A stretch of 64,000 bases of DNA from an uncultured Lachnospiraceae bacterium (GTDB lineage: Bacteria > Bacillota > Clostridia > Lachnospirales > Lachnospiraceae), in assembly GCA_947626985.1 (NCBI GenBank), contig CANQUG010000010.1:1-64000 (forward strand), given 5' to 3'. Positions 17,166 to 28,091 of this stretch are shown piece by piece. Made by a program: the position numbers and the translations under genes. Position 1 is the first letter of the stretch. Each line of letters opens with the position of its first letter. The notes below the pieces were generated by a model. That model saw only the letters and a list, made by a program, of their open reading frames with translations. It searched no databases and was not told the origin of the DNA.

Positions 17166-18146
17166 TCAACCTCCTATCTGAGACATACACAGCTGTTCCG
17201 TATGATCCTTCTTCGCTTTTTCCAGAAAAACATGACCGTCGGGTTTCTCGGATATGGCTTCCAGGATCACCGCCCGAAGCTCCTCATCCGTGCCCCCGCA
17301 GCGCAGAACACTGCGCAGATCCCGCCCGGCCGTGTACTGGAGACAGGTCTTCAGATATCCCTGGGACGTCAGCCGAATACGGTTGCACTCGCTGCAGAAC
17401 TTATGGCTTATGGCGCTGATAAACCCGATTTTTCCCCGAAAGCCTTCTACTGTATAATAATGGCAGGGGCCGTTTCCCAGCCGTTCCCCTTCATAGGGCG
17501 TTAATGGTCCAAACTGCTCTGAGAGCAGCCGGATGACCTCCTCCTCCTTCATCCCGTGAAACTCCTGCCCGAGCCCGATGGGCATCATTTCAATGAATCT
17601 CACATGGAGAAGATCCTTCTCCGCCAGCGCCGCCACCCCGCAGAGATCCTGCTCCGGAATCCCCAGAGGAACACAGTTCACCTTCAGAGTGATCTCCGGA
17701 TACTTCAGGGCTTCCCGGATTCCCTCCAGAGTCCCCTGAAGATTTCTTCTCCGGGTGATTTTGTAATAACAGTCTTCATCCAGAGTATCCAGACTGATAT
17801 TCAGTCCGTCCAGACCGGCGCGGGCCAGCTCCTCCATCTGTTCTCCCAGAAGAATTCCGTTGGTAGTCAGCGTCACCTTTTCTATGCCGGGAATCTCCTT
17901 CAGAAGCTTCACCATGGAGGGTATTCCTCCGCGCACCAGAGGCTCCCCTCCCGTAAGCTTGATCTTCCGGATGCCCAGACCGGCCATCACCCGGGCAATG
18001 CGGACAAATTCCTCTTCCCGCAGGATCCTGCCGCACTCCACCAGCTGGAGCCCGCCCTCGGGCATGCAGTAGATGCAACGGAGATTACACCGGTCCGTGA
18101 CCGATATCCGCAGATAATCAATATTTCTTCCACAACGATCTATCAT
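17166..18146 (-). CDS. moaA: GTP 3',8-cyclase (radical SAM)
   Basis: LRISVTDRCNLRCIYCMPEGG; KLTGGEPLVR; CSECNRIRLTSQGYLKTCL. Confidence 0.97.
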   Translation of the reverse strand: MIDRCGRNIDYLRISVTDRCNLRCIYCMPEGGLQLVECGRILREEEFVRIARVMAGLGIRKIKLTGGEPLVRGGIPSMVKLLKEIPGIEKVTLTTNGILLGEQMEELARAGLDGLNISLDTLDEDCYYKITRRRNLQGTLEGIREALKYPEITLKVNCVPLGIPEQDLCGVAALAEKDLLHVRFIEMMPIGLGQEFHGMKEEEVIRLLSEQFGPLTPYEGERLGNGPCHYYTVEGFRGKIGFISAISHKFCSECNRIRLTSQGYLKTCLQYTAGRDLRSVLRCGGTDEELRAVILEAISEKPDGHVFLEKAKKDHTEQLCMSQIGG

Positions 18147-18658
18147 GCTTCCTCAAAACGGAAATGTCCGCTCTTTCCCCCAATCTTTTCCACAAGATGA
18201 ACGTCTGATATTACCATATGCCTGTCAATGGCCTTGCACATGTCGTATATGGTGAGAAGGGCGATCTGGACGCCGGTGAGGGCCTCCATCTCCACGCCGG
18301 TCTTTCCCTCTGTCTTCACGGTACAGACAGCCTGAATGCAGCTTTCCTCCTCATCCAGAGAAAAGTCAACGGAGCATTTGTGTATGGGCAGGGGATGGCA
18401 GAGGGGAATCAGCTCCCAGGTACGCTTCACCGCCATAATTCCGGCCACACGGGCCGTCCCCGTCACGTCGCCCTTCGCCACAGTTCCATCCTTCACGGCC
18501 TCCATGATCTCCTTCGCCACATGGATCCGCCCCACAGCCACAGCCGTGCGGAACGTGGGATTTTTATGAGACACATCTACCATCACGGCATTGCCGTTCT
18601 CGTCCAGATGAGTGAAACCAGCTCCCATCAGCTTCTCCTTTCTCAGATCCTTCAACAA
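18143..18658 (-). CDS. moaC: Cyclic pyranopterin monophosphate synthase
   Basis: FTHLDENGNAVMVDVSHK; AVKRTWELIPLCHPLPI; MEALTGVQIALLTIYDMCKAID. Confidence 0.97.
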   Translation of the reverse strand: MLKDLRKEKLMGAGFTHLDENGNAVMVDVSHKNPTFRTAVAVGRIHVAKEIMEAVKDGTVAKGDVTGTARVAGIMAVKRTWELIPLCHPLPIHKCSVDFSLDEEESCIQAVCTVKTEGKTGVEMEALTGVQIALLTIYDMCKAIDRHMVISDVHLVEKIGGKSGHFRFEEA

Positions 18659-18728
18659 TCTTTACAGCTTTTTAAATATTCTAGCAAAATGATGCACGGA
18701 TTGCTCCGCGCTTTGCGCTCCCGCAATC

Positions 18729-19922
18729 CTAAAACACATACTCATCCAAACGGCGGAACGCTTCCTTCACCAGAGCCGACGGCACGGCGAGATTCATCCT
18801 TATGGCGTATGGACGGTGGAAGGGTCTTCCATCCTGCCAGATCACGCCCACTTCCAGACCGGCCCGGTACAGATCGTCCAGAGTTTTCCCATGCTCTCTG
18901 CACCATTCTTCACAGTCCAGATACAGCATGTAGGTTCCCTGGGGCTTCGCAAGACTCACGCCCTTAAAATGGCTGAGAATGTAATCGTAAGCATAATTCA
19001 CATTTTCCGTGAGAACGTGACGCAGTTCATCCACCCACTCATAGCCCTCCGGCTGGTAGGCGCCTATGAGCGCGTACATGGACAATACGTTCATACTGTT
19101 ATAATGGGTGAGCCCGGACGCCTTGTTTACTCTGTCCCGCAGCATTTTATTGTAAATAATGTGATAGGATCCGATCAGGCCAGCCAGATTAAAGGTCTTG
19201 GAGGGAGCGTAAACCGCCACGGTACGGTTTCTGGCGTCCTCGGAAACGCTCTGGGTGGGAATGTGCTGATATCCTTCCAGAGTCAGGTCCGACCAGATTT
19301 CATCGGAGATTACTACGCAGTCATGTTTTTTATAAATTTCCATGGCTTTCTCGATTTCTTCTCTCTCCCACACCCGTCCGCAGGGATTATGAGGCGAGCA
19401 GAAAACCGCGCAGTGGATCTTATTCTCTTCAAGCTTCCGGTCCATATCCTCGTAGTCCATGCGCCAGATTCCCTTTTCGTCACGCACCAGATCCGAATGG
19501 ACGATGGGACGGCCCATACTGGTAATGCAGCCGGTAAATCCAATGTAGGTGGGGGAATGAAGGAGCACTGCCTCGCCGGGAGAGGTGAACGCGGCAATCG
19601 CCGAGTTTACGCATCCCAGCACGCCGTTCTCATAGCCGATATGATCCTTCTGAAGATCCGTTACGTGATTGCGCTCCTTCTGCCACCGAATGATCAGGTC
19701 AAAATACTCCTCACGGGGTTCGAAATATCCAAAAGCGGGGTGTTTGATCCGCTCGATCATAGCCTCCTGAATCGTGGGGCAGGTGGCAAAATTCATATCC
19801 GCAACCCACATGGGAATCACGCTGAAGCCCTCCTTCACCTTCGCCGGAAAGGCGGGCACCATATCCACGGCAATAGCATCCTTCCCCAGACGATCCATTA
19901 TAGTAGTAAAATCATATTTCAT
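18729..19922 (-). CDS. PatB/MalY-type PLP-dependent C-S lyase/aminotransferase
   Basis: VIPMWVADMNFATCPTI; FCSPHNPCGRVW; APSKTFNLAGL. Confidence 0.93.
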   Translation of the reverse strand: MKYDFTTIMDRLGKDAIAVDMVPAFPAKVKEGFSVIPMWVADMNFATCPTIQEAMIERIKHPAFGYFEPREEYFDLIIRWQKERNHVTDLQKDHIGYENGVLGCVNSAIAAFTSPGEAVLLHSPTYIGFTGCITSMGRPIVHSDLVRDEKGIWRMDYEDMDRKLEENKIHCAVFCSPHNPCGRVWEREEIEKAMEIYKKHDCVVISDEIWSDLTLEGYQHIPTQSVSEDARNRTVAVYAPSKTFNLAGLIGSYHIIYNKMLRDRVNKASGLTHYNSMNVLSMYALIGAYQPEGYEWVDELRHVLTENVNYAYDYILSHFKGVSLAKPQGTYMLYLDCEEWCREHGKTLDDLYRAGLEVGVIWQDGRPFHRPYAIRMNLAVPSALVKEAFRRLDEYVF

Positions 19923-20238
19923 CTCGCTTAATCCTCCTGATGTTCCGGATGTTCATCCTTTCGTTATAAATCTGAAACCGCAAAAGCCTTCCGCCTGTGA
20001 TACGCCTGCATCACGCAGGCAGAAAGCTTCTCACGCTGTGATCATTATATCATCAAATAAAAGATATGAAAATCCTGTAATTCGTTCAATTCCGATTTTC
20101 ATCCTCGTCTCTATTCACATGAAAAAACAGCAGTACTTGAAGTATGCCGAAATGAGATTTATAATGTTTTATGATTTCAGTCCTGAATAATGAAAAATAC
20201 CATAATGTGCGGGACCGCCGCACAGGAAAGAGGAAATT

Positions 20239-20637
20239 ATGAGCAAATTCGTAGAAAAAGCAAAAGAACTGCGGGCCATTACGGAAATTCATTACAACTG
20301 CGCACAGGCAGTCATCGTGCCCTTTGCGGAAGAAGTGGGCATAACCCCGGAGCAGGCCTACCGGGTGGCCGCGAATTTCGGCGCCGGCATGAAAATGGGA
20401 AGCGTCTGCGGCGCAGTAACCGGAGGACTGATGGTTCTGGGCCTTGCGGGAAAAGACGACCCCGCCATGGCCAACGCCTTCTGCAGAACCATCCGCGACA
20501 ACCACCATAACTGCCTGGAATGCAGAGATCTTCTGAGGATCAACCACGAACAGGGCAAAGAAAAAAAGCCGCACTGCGACGGCATGGTGTACGAATGCGT
20601 GGCGCTGGCAGAGAAAATGATCCATGACGGGGAATGA
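20239..20637 (+). CDS. C_GCAxxG_C_C family protein
   Basis: YNCAQAVIVPFAEEVG...FGAGMKMGSVCGAVTGGLMVLGL...HHNCLECRDLL. Confidence 0.9.
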   Translation: MSKFVEKAKELRAITEIHYNCAQAVIVPFAEEVGITPEQAYRVAANFGAGMKMGSVCGAVTGGLMVLGLAGKDDPAMANAFCRTIRDNHHNCLECRDLLRINHEQGKEKKPHCDGMVYECVALAEKMIHDGE

Positions 20638-20732
20638 ATCACCCTTCACGGCCATAAATTCTCTGCTGCAGCTCCAGTACTTTTTTATCAATCCGGTAAA
20701 TTTCGCGATAAGCCTTTTTCGCCGCACCCGGA

Positions 20733-22463
20733 TCATCCCTGACCATAGCATCTAAAGCATGATTCACCCGCTATCAGCACTTTAGACCCGTCAAAGGCAA
20801 ACCCGTAATGATAAATCTTTTCTTTCGGAATCCCTCTGCCGATCAGCGCTGCGTCATATTGTTTGTCAGCGATCTGCCGGAGCGCCTCCCGCGCAAGATC
20901 GGACAAAGCCGCCTTTGAGCTGGCGCTTTTCGCTTTAAATTCCAGAACATAAGCATTGGCGTCCTTTTTTCTCGGTTCCAGAACTACGTCGTACCTTCCC
21001 AGTCCGCTCTCCCGATTGGACGTAACCAGATAATCCAGTTGCGCATCGACGATCAGCCCCAGCACAAATCCGTGATAAAACCGCTCCGGCTGGCTGGATG
21101 CATCTCCGGTATCAAAATAGCTGAATACGGTGGAAACCATTTCGCTCATATAATCGTTCATATATGCCAGATCATTTGCCAGCATCGCCCGGATAAATTC
21201 ATTATATCGGACGGAAGGGTTCTTAAACCATCCCCGGATCATTTTCCGAAACATTCGTTTGACTTCAAAATTTGTAAGAGAAAGGCGATAGACCGGCTCA
21301 TCCGTCCCATCACTTTCGGAAACCGCTTCCACCTTCAGATATCCGGAGGCCAGAAGCAGGCTCCAGATCGCTTCCGTGCTGCCGTCCAGCTGGTCAAATA
21401 TGATCTCCTCATCCACAGTCGTCTCAATAAACCGGTCTGCAAGCAGATCCTCCATGGCAATCTTCACATCCGAACTGCTCTCCCTGAGCAGCTTTCCGAT
21501 GAGACCGTTGGAGCTTGTATTCGCCCAGTAGGGCTGGAACCTCCCGGAATCGAGATATTTCGTGATTGACCAGGGATTGTAGATATCCCGGCAGCCTCCG
21601 AAACAGAAACCGTCATACCAGAAGCGCACCTTATCCAGGGTGTCTCCCATCCCAAACTGATCAAGGGCCTCTGCAACCTCCTGCTCCGTAAACCCAAAAG
21701 CAGCGCGGTATTTTTCTGATGTTGTGGTGACAACCTCAAGATTATTCAGATCAGAAAATATGGATTCCCTGCTGACCCTTGTAATGCCGGTGAGAAGTCC
21801 GCGGCATAAATATTCATTCGTCTTAAATGTGGAATTGAACATGCTTCTGACAAGAGCGGTCAGCTGCTCCCAGTATCCATAGACATATGCCTCCTGCAGC
21901 GGCGTATCATATTCGTCCAGCAATACAATAACCTTCTGATCATGGTACCGCACCATGTAGGACATCAGTTTTTTCAGCGCGCGGGCAATCGTGTCATCCG
22001 TTATTTCTTTCTTTATGTCCTTTTCCACATACTGCCCGAGGGTGTAAAAATCACGCTTTTCCGTTGCGCTCAGTTTATCCCCTTCCAGAAGGTACGCGTG
22101 TTTCTGATACACGTCCTGCAGGGTGGAAATCATGCCGTCTCTCGTGTTTTCGAAGTCTGCGCCTTTTATATCCGCAAAGCTCAGGCGGATCACCGGACAG
22201 GTTCCCTGAAGTTTACGGTATTTCTCATCCTTCCAGATGGATAATCCCTCAAAAAGGTCGCTTCTTCCCTCATACCTTCCGGAAAAGAAACACTCCAGCA
22301 GGCTGAGATTCAGCGTTTTGCCAAAGCGCCGCGGGCGGGTGATCAGCGTAACCACATCTTCATTTTCCCACCACTCTTTTACAAAATCTGTTTTGTCCAC
22401 ATAAAACAGATCTTTTGTTCTGAGCTCCTCAAAGCTCTGCGCACCAATGGAAATCTTCGCCAT
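20733..22463 (-). CDS. AAA-ATPase-like plus PD-(D/E)XK nuclease domain protein (PF09820/PF08011)
   Basis: FYVDKTDFVKEWWEN...LITRPRRFGKTLNLSLLECFF...VLLDEYDTPLQ; C-terminal YDVVLEPRKKDANAYVLEFKAK. Confidence 0.93.
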   Translation of the reverse strand: MAKISIGAQSFEELRTKDLFYVDKTDFVKEWWENEDVVTLITRPRRFGKTLNLSLLECFFSGRYEGRSDLFEGLSIWKDEKYRKLQGTCPVIRLSFADIKGADFENTRDGMISTLQDVYQKHAYLLEGDKLSATEKRDFYTLGQYVEKDIKKEITDDTIARALKKLMSYMVRYHDQKVIVLLDEYDTPLQEAYVYGYWEQLTALVRSMFNSTFKTNEYLCRGLLTGITRVSRESIFSDLNNLEVVTTTSEKYRAAFGFTEQEVAEALDQFGMGDTLDKVRFWYDGFCFGGCRDIYNPWSITKYLDSGRFQPYWANTSSNGLIGKLLRESSSDVKIAMEDLLADRFIETTVDEEIIFDQLDGSTEAIWSLLLASGYLKVEAVSESDGTDEPVYRLSLTNFEVKRMFRKMIRGWFKNPSVRYNEFIRAMLANDLAYMNDYMSEMVSTVFSYFDTGDASSQPERFYHGFVLGLIVDAQLDYLVTSNRESGLGRYDVVLEPRKKDANAYVLEFKAKSASSKAALSDLAREALRQIADKQYDAALIGRGIPKEKIYHYGFAFDGSKVLIAGESCFRCYGQG

Positions 22464-22580
22464 ATTCGCTCACTCCCCCGGCGCTTTCCCTGCGCCTGAA
22501 TGACTAAGAACTGTTTACAAACAACCATGCAGCGTGCATGGGATATTTCCGAAAAATCCCATGACAGGACGGACTGATTT

Positions 22581-22895
22581 TTATTTTTCATATAACAATA
22601 CGCCCTCCTGCTTCACAATTCTTTCAAGGGTATTCTCTTTGGCCCGCTCATCAAAAGACGTTTCATAGCCAACCACGATATCTACGGGACGTTTTCGGAT
22701 TCCGCGCAGAGACTTATATGCTTTCTGAGACAATTCAATCCTGTTTCCGGCATCATCCGGCACCACAACGTAAAAATCATAGTCACTGTCCTCATTATAA
22801 GTATCTTTTGCAAAGGAGCCAAACAGATAGATCCTTTTTGGCATAACTGTCATGCAGATTCTATCTTTGATTGCATTGATCTCATTATTGACCAC
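22581..22895 (-). CDS. MNT-type minimal nucleotidyltransferase
   Basis: KRIYLFGSFAKDTYNEDSDYDFYVVV; no HEPN-like partner seen adjacent. Confidence 0.85.
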   Translation of the reverse strand: MVNNEINAIKDRICMTVMPKRIYLFGSFAKDTYNEDSDYDFYVVVPDDAGNRIELSQKAYKSLRGIRKRPVDIVVGYETSFDERAKENTLERIVKQEGVLLYEK

Positions 22896-23015
22896 CCCGT
22901 CTCACATTCTCCCTGGCGAATTTGCTTTTTTTCATAGCTTATTCTATAGTATATCAAACAACCGTCGGATTATCTATCAGAAAATAGTATCTTTTCTTTC
23001 ACTGTTACAAAACAA

Positions 23016-23078
23016 CACTGCAACGGCATGGTGTACGAATGCGCGGTACTGGCAGAGAAAATAATAAAAGAGAATTAA
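23016..23078 (+). pseudogene. 3'-terminal fragment of a C_GCAxxG_C_C gene (paralogous to the 20239-20637 end)
   Basis: HCNGMVYECAVLAEKIIKEN* vs HCDGMVYECVALAEKMIHDGE*, with strong nucleotide identity. Confidence 0.8.
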
Positions 23079-23081
23079 AAA

Positions 23082-23174
23082 GGGCTGTCGGTAAATGCTG
23101 ACATGACACAATCTAAGAATGATTTCAGATCATTCATCCATAGATTGTGCTGTCAGGCAATTATCCGACAGCCC
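23082..23174. repeat. 93-bp long interrupted hairpin with perfect 10-bp terminal inverted repeats (MITE-like or bidirectional terminator)
   Basis: GGGCTGTCGG...CCGACAGCCC; internal CACAATCTA/TAGATTGTG and AATGAT/ATCATT. Confidence 0.8.
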
Positions 23175-23223
23175 GGTATTTTTTCAGCTTCTCTCTCCGT
23201 TTTCTCCGGAAGTTTTTTTCAAA

Positions 23224-24600
23224 TTATTTTTCTGCGCCAGCCGCAGCATCCTCATCAGACACAGTCTCCGGCTCCTCATCCGTCTCCGCCGCATCGCTGC
23301 CGGTATCCTCTGTGCCTTCGGAGGAAGTATCCTCATTGCCTTCCTCTGCGCCGGCATCCTCACTCTGATCCGCGTCGTCGCCGACAGATGTATCTGCCGC
23401 ATCGGAAGCATCAGTGCCATCCGTACTCTCGTCAGCTGCAGCATCCCCGGTATCCTCGGCGGCATCTCCGGTCTCATCTGCCTCATCCTCAACTACAGTC
23501 TCATCCGCTGACTCTTCATCCGCCGTCTCATCTTCCGCGGTTTCCTCAGCTGCCAGAGTAAACTTATGATTATCCGTCACCTTCAGAGTTTTCAGAACCT
23601 TATCCTGAACCTTCACGTCCGCATCCTCCAGCCACTGATCCAGAGTATCGTTATACAGCTCTGTCTCGCGCTCAGAAATAATGGACTCTCTGTGACTCTC
23701 TGTCTCTTCCTCATTATACTTCTCGTCCAGACGCACAATATAATAGCTGGAATCCGTCTCGATCACTTCATCCGCCACCTGGCCGTCCTCCAGACCCCGA
23801 AGCGCTTCGATCACCTCATCCGGGTAAGAGGAGTCATCGTCTCCGCCCTCATAAGCGGCGAAATGTCCGCTGTACGCGGAAAGGGTGTCGTCCACGGATT
23901 TCGCAATCTCGTCCATATCCGCAGTGGGATCCTCTTTCATCTTGTCCAGGATCTCCTGGGCATTGGCCTTCGTTCCCTCGATCTCCTCGGCGGTCAGATT
24001 CTCTCCGAGAGCAGAAATACTTACATAGGTAAAGGAAGACTGCTGGGCTTCCTCATCGGAAACCTCCCTGTCCGTATCCGCAATGATGGGATCATAAATT
24101 TTTTCGCTGTAGGTGCGGAGCTCCAGAAGCGTCTTCACATCCTCCTCGGTGACGCCCAGGTCCGCGATGGCCTCCTCCGTATTATCCGCCATGAAAGCGG
24201 CCGCCGCCTCCGCGATGGCAGACTCCTCGTCCGCTGTGACCTCCACGCCGTAATCTCCGGCCTTCTCCTTCATCAGATACATCCGCTCGATCTGTTCCAG
24301 AGAATCGCTCACTACCTGTTCTCCGTAAGTCTCGCCGCTGTCCTCATCCGCCACGGTGTCCCAGATGGCGTAATCCGCGCCGCCCATCATGCTGGCGTAC
24401 AGGGATTCCGTATAGGCCTGCTGCTGACGCGCGTAAAGGCTCACCAGTCCCAGGGTGATATCCGTACCGTTGACCGTCGCCACGGTCTTCGTTCCATCTA
24501 ATTTTCCGTTTCCGCAGCCGCTCAGCATCCCTGCTGCCAAAACGCCTGCCAGAGCTGCCGCCGCCGTTCTTTCTGCTATTTTACTGATTCCCGTTTTCAT
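23224..24600 (-). CDS. PrsA/SurA-like peptidyl-prolyl isomerase lipoprotein with acidic tail
   Basis: Lipobox LAAGMLSGC; SurA_N-like region; about 110-aa D/E/A/T-rich C-terminus. Confidence 0.82.
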   Translation of the reverse strand: MKTGISKIAERTAAAALAGVLAAGMLSGCGNGKLDGTKTVATVNGTDITLGLVSLYARQQQAYTESLYASMMGGADYAIWDTVADEDSGETYGEQVVSDSLEQIERMYLMKEKAGDYGVEVTADEESAIAEAAAAFMADNTEEAIADLGVTEEDVKTLLELRTYSEKIYDPIIADTDREVSDEEAQQSSFTYVSISALGENLTAEEIEGTKANAQEILDKMKEDPTADMDEIAKSVDDTLSAYSGHFAAYEGGDDDSSYPDEVIEALRGLEDGQVADEVIETDSSYYIVRLDEKYNEEETESHRESIISERETELYNDTLDQWLEDADVKVQDKVLKTLKVTDNHKFTLAAEETAEDETADEESADETVVEDEADETGDAAEDTGDAAADESTDGTDASDAADTSVGDDADQSEDAGAEEGNEDTSSEGTEDTGSDAAETDEEPETVSDEDAAAGAEK

Positions 24601-24757
24601 TTCATCCTCCATCATTACGCAACTATTATCCGGATGAAGCGCGCAAAATGCCCCCTCAACCGAATCATTAAATAAGAGTATAATCTTTTTTTGCCTCAAG
24701 GGCAAGAAAAATTATCAAAATACCTCATATTTCACATTTTTTTCATGGCTCCGGGGC

Positions 24758-27700
24758 TCATCCCGCCTGATCCTCCACCAGATTTTCCAGCTGCCGGACA
24801 AACTCCGTCAGCACCTCCATCATATTTCCGGCGGGCGTCAGCAGAAATTTCGGCTCCCGCTCCGCTTTAAAGGTCAGTCCTCTCCGGTATCTCTGCAGAA
24901 TCGCCGGAATCCCCGCAGGATTGATCTGCGCCCGCTCAAAGAGCGTAATCTTCACATTTTTTCCCATCTGTTTGATCTCCGTCACGTAGGCCTGATGGGC
25001 GAAGGCCTTCAGCCTGGCCACGGCCAGAAGGTTCATTACCGTCCTGGGAAGCTCCCCGAACCGGTCGATGAGCTCCTCCAGCATATCGTCGTAATCCTGC
25101 TGGGACTGAATCCCCGCGATCCTCTTGTAGATATCCAGCTTCTGAACCTCGTTGGCAATATAGGAGTCGGGAATATACGCATCCATATTCAGATCGATGG
25201 AAGTCTCGAAATCCTCCATGGCGCGGATTCCCCTGGCCTCCTTCACGGCCTCCCCCAGCATTTTGCAGTACAGATCGTATCCCACAGCATCCATGTGCCC
25301 GTGCTGCTCCGCGCCCAGAAGGTTCCCCGCGCCCCTCAGCTCCAGATCCCGCATGGCGATCTTGAACCCGCTGCCCAGATCCGTAAATTCCCTTATGGCG
25401 CTGAGACGCTTCTCCGCCGTCTCGTTCAGCATCTTATTTCTGCGGTACATGAGAAAAGCGTAGGCCGTACGGTTGGAACGGCCGATCCTCCCCCGGAGCT
25501 GATACAGCTGGGAAAGACCATAACGATCTGAATCGTGGATGATCATGGTATTGACGTTGGAGATATCCAGCCCTGTCTCAATGATGGTGGTGGTCACCAG
25601 AACGTCAATATCCCCGTTGATGAAATTGTACATTACCTTTTCCAGCTGCCGCTCCGTCATCTGGCCATGGGCAAAATCCACTCTGGCCTCGGGAACCAGC
25701 TTCGCGATCCGCAGGGTCACGTCCGCAATATCATTCACCCGGTTATACACATAATAAATCTGTCCGTCCCTCCGCAGCTCCCGCCGGATGGCCTCCCTCA
25801 CAGTCTCCTCATCATATTCCATCACGTAGGTCTGAATGGGAAGACGGTCCATGGGCGGCTCCTCCAGCACGCTCATATCCCGGATACCGATAAGACTCAT
25901 ATGCAGCGTGCGGGGAATGGGTGTGGCGGTCAGCGTCAGCACGTCCACATCTCTTTTCAGCTTCTTGATCCTCTCCTTGTGAGTGACACCGAAGCGCTGT
26001 TCCTCATCTATGATCAGAAGCCCCAGATTTTTATAGACCACATCTTTGGACAGTATCCTGTGGGTACCGATCACGATATCCACCAGTCCCTTTTTCAGGT
26101 CCTCCACAGTCTTTTTCTGCTGGGCAGGGGTGCGGAATCTGCATAACAGATCCACCCGCACGGGAAAATCCTTCATTCTCTGTATAAAGGTATTGTAATG
26201 CTGCTGCGCAAGAATGGTGGTGGGAACCAGATACACCACCTGCCGGCTCTCCTGCACCGCCTTGAAGGCCGCGCGGAGAGCCACCTCGGTCTTTCCGTAG
26301 CCCACGTCCCCGCAGATCAGGCGGTCCATGATCTTCGGTCCCTCCATGTCCCGCTTGGCGTCCTCGATAGCCGAAAGCTGATCCGCCGTCTCCTCGTAGG
26401 GGAACATTTCCTCGAATTCCCTCTGCCACACCGTGTCGGGACCGTATACATACCCCTCCTTGTCCTGCCGGGCGGCGTAAAGCTCCACCAGCTCTCTGGC
26501 AATATTCCGCACCGCCTTCTGCACTTTGGACCTGGTCTTGTTCCATTCCGGGCTGCCCAGCCTGTTCAGCTGAGGCGCCCTGGCATTCTCGCTTCCGGAA
26601 TACTTCTGAAGGGCATCCAGCTGAGTGGCCAGAATATAGAGATTGCTGCCCTCCCGATACTCGATCTTGACATAGTCCTTCACCACATGATCCACTTCCA
26701 CCTTCTCGATGCCTTTGTATATGCCCAGCCCATGGCGTTCATGAACCACATAATCCCCCACGGAAAGCTCGGAGAAATCCTGAATGCGGCTTCCGGAGTA
26801 TTCTTTCTTTTTCTTCCTTTTTTTCTGCTCCCGGCCAAAGATATCCGTTTCCGTGATCACCACAAACTTCAGCAGAGGATACTCAAAGCCCTTCCTGGCA
26901 TGGCCGTAGACCACCATGATCTCTCCCGGCTGGATCTCCCGCTCCGGATCCTCCGTATAAAACGCGGCGAGTCCCTCCTCCTGAAGATCCCCGGCCAGTC
27001 TCCCGGCCCTGGTGCGGGAACCGCAGAGAAGAGCCGCCCTGTACCCCTGGCGCTTGTACTGATACAGATCCCTGACCAGAAGCTCGAAGCTTCCGTTGTA
27101 GGAGCTGATGGATTTTACCGTCAGGTCAAACCGGCCGGTAAGCTTCCAGTCTCCCTTCTGCATGGGAAGAGCGCAGAGAGCCGCGCATCTGCGCTTATTC
27201 AGCCTTCCCCAGAGCGTCCTGTAATCGCACAGCCAGTCCATGGAGAGGGTCGCCGTCCCGTTTTCCTCCCTGTTCCTGCAGCTCTGGCGAAATTCCTCCT
27301 CCACCTCCCGGGCACTCTCCGCAAGACGGTTCGGCTCATCCAGGAAAACCAGAGATCTCTCCTCAGGAAAATAATCAAGGAAAGAAACCTGATTCTTCGG
27401 ACCCACCTGCTCCGCGGCGGGATAAATGGTAATCTCCTTCAGGTTTTCCAGCGAGCGCTGACTCTGGGAATCGAAGGCGCGGATGGAATCGATCTGATCC
27501 CCCCACAGCTCCAGACGCCAGGGATTTTCCTCCGTCAGGGAATAGATATCGATAATTCCTCCCCGCACGGAAAACTGACCGGGCATCTCCACCTGGCCCA
27601 CACGCTCGTAGCCCATGGCTGTCAGACTGGTGATCAGCTTCTCCAGATCGATCTCACTGTCATTTTCGTAGTGAAGAAGACGTTCCCGAATATCCTCCAG

Positions 27701-28084
27701 CGGCATAAGATAATCCATACATCCGTCTATGCTGGTAACCACCGTGATCTCCTCCCGGGTGAGAAGCGCCTGTATCACCTGCATTCTCTGGCGCAGGAGA
27801 AGGTTTCCGTGAATATCCGACTGATAAAACAGCAGATCCTTAGCCGGATAATAGCAGACATTCTCATCATAAAAACGGTAATCCTCGTACAGCTCCCTGG
27901 CCCGGCGCTCATCCTCCGCCAGGATCAGACGGCATGGAAAAAGCCCGGAAAGCCCATACATCAGATGAGCCTTCTGGGATTCCATACAACCAGTGATCTG
28001 CAGGATACCCTTATCCGCCATGATGCTTCTGCAAATTTCTTCCATCTCTGCCAGATTCTGCAGAGGCTGCAAAAAAGTCTTCAT
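24758..28084 (-). CDS. mfd: Transcription-repair coupling factor
   Basis: [79 protein letters not shown]. Confidence 0.98.
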   Translation of the reverse strand: MKTFLQPLQNLAEMEEICRSIMADKGILQITGCMESQKAHLMYGLSGLFPCRLILAEDERRARELYEDYRFYDENVCYYPAKDLLFYQSDIHGNLLLRQRMQVIQALLTREEITVVTSIDGCMDYLMPLEDIRERLLHYENDSEIDLEKLITSLTAMGYERVGQVEMPGQFSVRGGIIDIYSLTEENPWRLELWGDQIDSIRAFDSQSQRSLENLKEITIYPAAEQVGPKNQVSFLDYFPEERSLVFLDEPNRLAESAREVEEEFRQSCRNREENGTATLSMDWLCDYRTLWGRLNKRRCAALCALPMQKGDWKLTGRFDLTVKSISSYNGSFELLVRDLYQYKRQGYRAALLCGSRTRAGRLAGDLQEEGLAAFYTEDPEREIQPGEIMVVYGHARKGFEYPLLKFVVITETDIFGREQKKRKKKKEYSGSRIQDFSELSVGDYVVHERHGLGIYKGIEKVEVDHVVKDYVKIEYREGSNLYILATQLDALQKYSGSENARAPQLNRLGSPEWNKTRSKVQKAVRNIARELVELYAARQDKEGYVYGPDTVWQREFEEMFPYEETADQLSAIEDAKRDMEGPKIMDRLICGDVGYGKTEVALRAAFKAVQESRQVVYLVPTTILAQQHYNTFIQRMKDFPVRVDLLCRFRTPAQQKKTVEDLKKGLVDIVIGTHRILSKDVVYKNLGLLIIDEEQRFGVTHKERIKKLKRDVDVLTLTATPIPRTLHMSLIGIRDMSVLEEPPMDRLPIQTYVMEYDEETVREAIRRELRRDGQIYYVYNRVNDIADVTLRIAKLVPEARVDFAHGQMTERQLEKVMYNFINGDIDVLVTTTIIETGLDISNVNTMIIHDSDRYGLSQLYQLRGRIGRSNRTAYAFLMYRRNKMLNETAEKRLSAIREFTDLGSGFKIAMRDLELRGAGNLLGAEQHGHMDAVGYDLYCKMLGEAVKEARGIRAMEDFETSIDLNMDAYIPDSYIANEVQKLDIYKRIAGIQSQQDYDDMLEELIDRFGELPRTVMNLLAVARLKAFAHQAYVTEIKQMGKNVKITLFERAQINPAGIPAILQRYRRGLTFKAEREPKFLLTPAGNMMEVLTEFVRQLENLVEDQAG

Positions 28085-28091
28085 AAAAACC

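Noticed and set aside
22512-22523. 12-mer TGTTTACAAACA shared with the phage left palindrome (58-69)
   Set aside because: Low-complexity palindromic 12-mer; no other shared context to support a common regulator.
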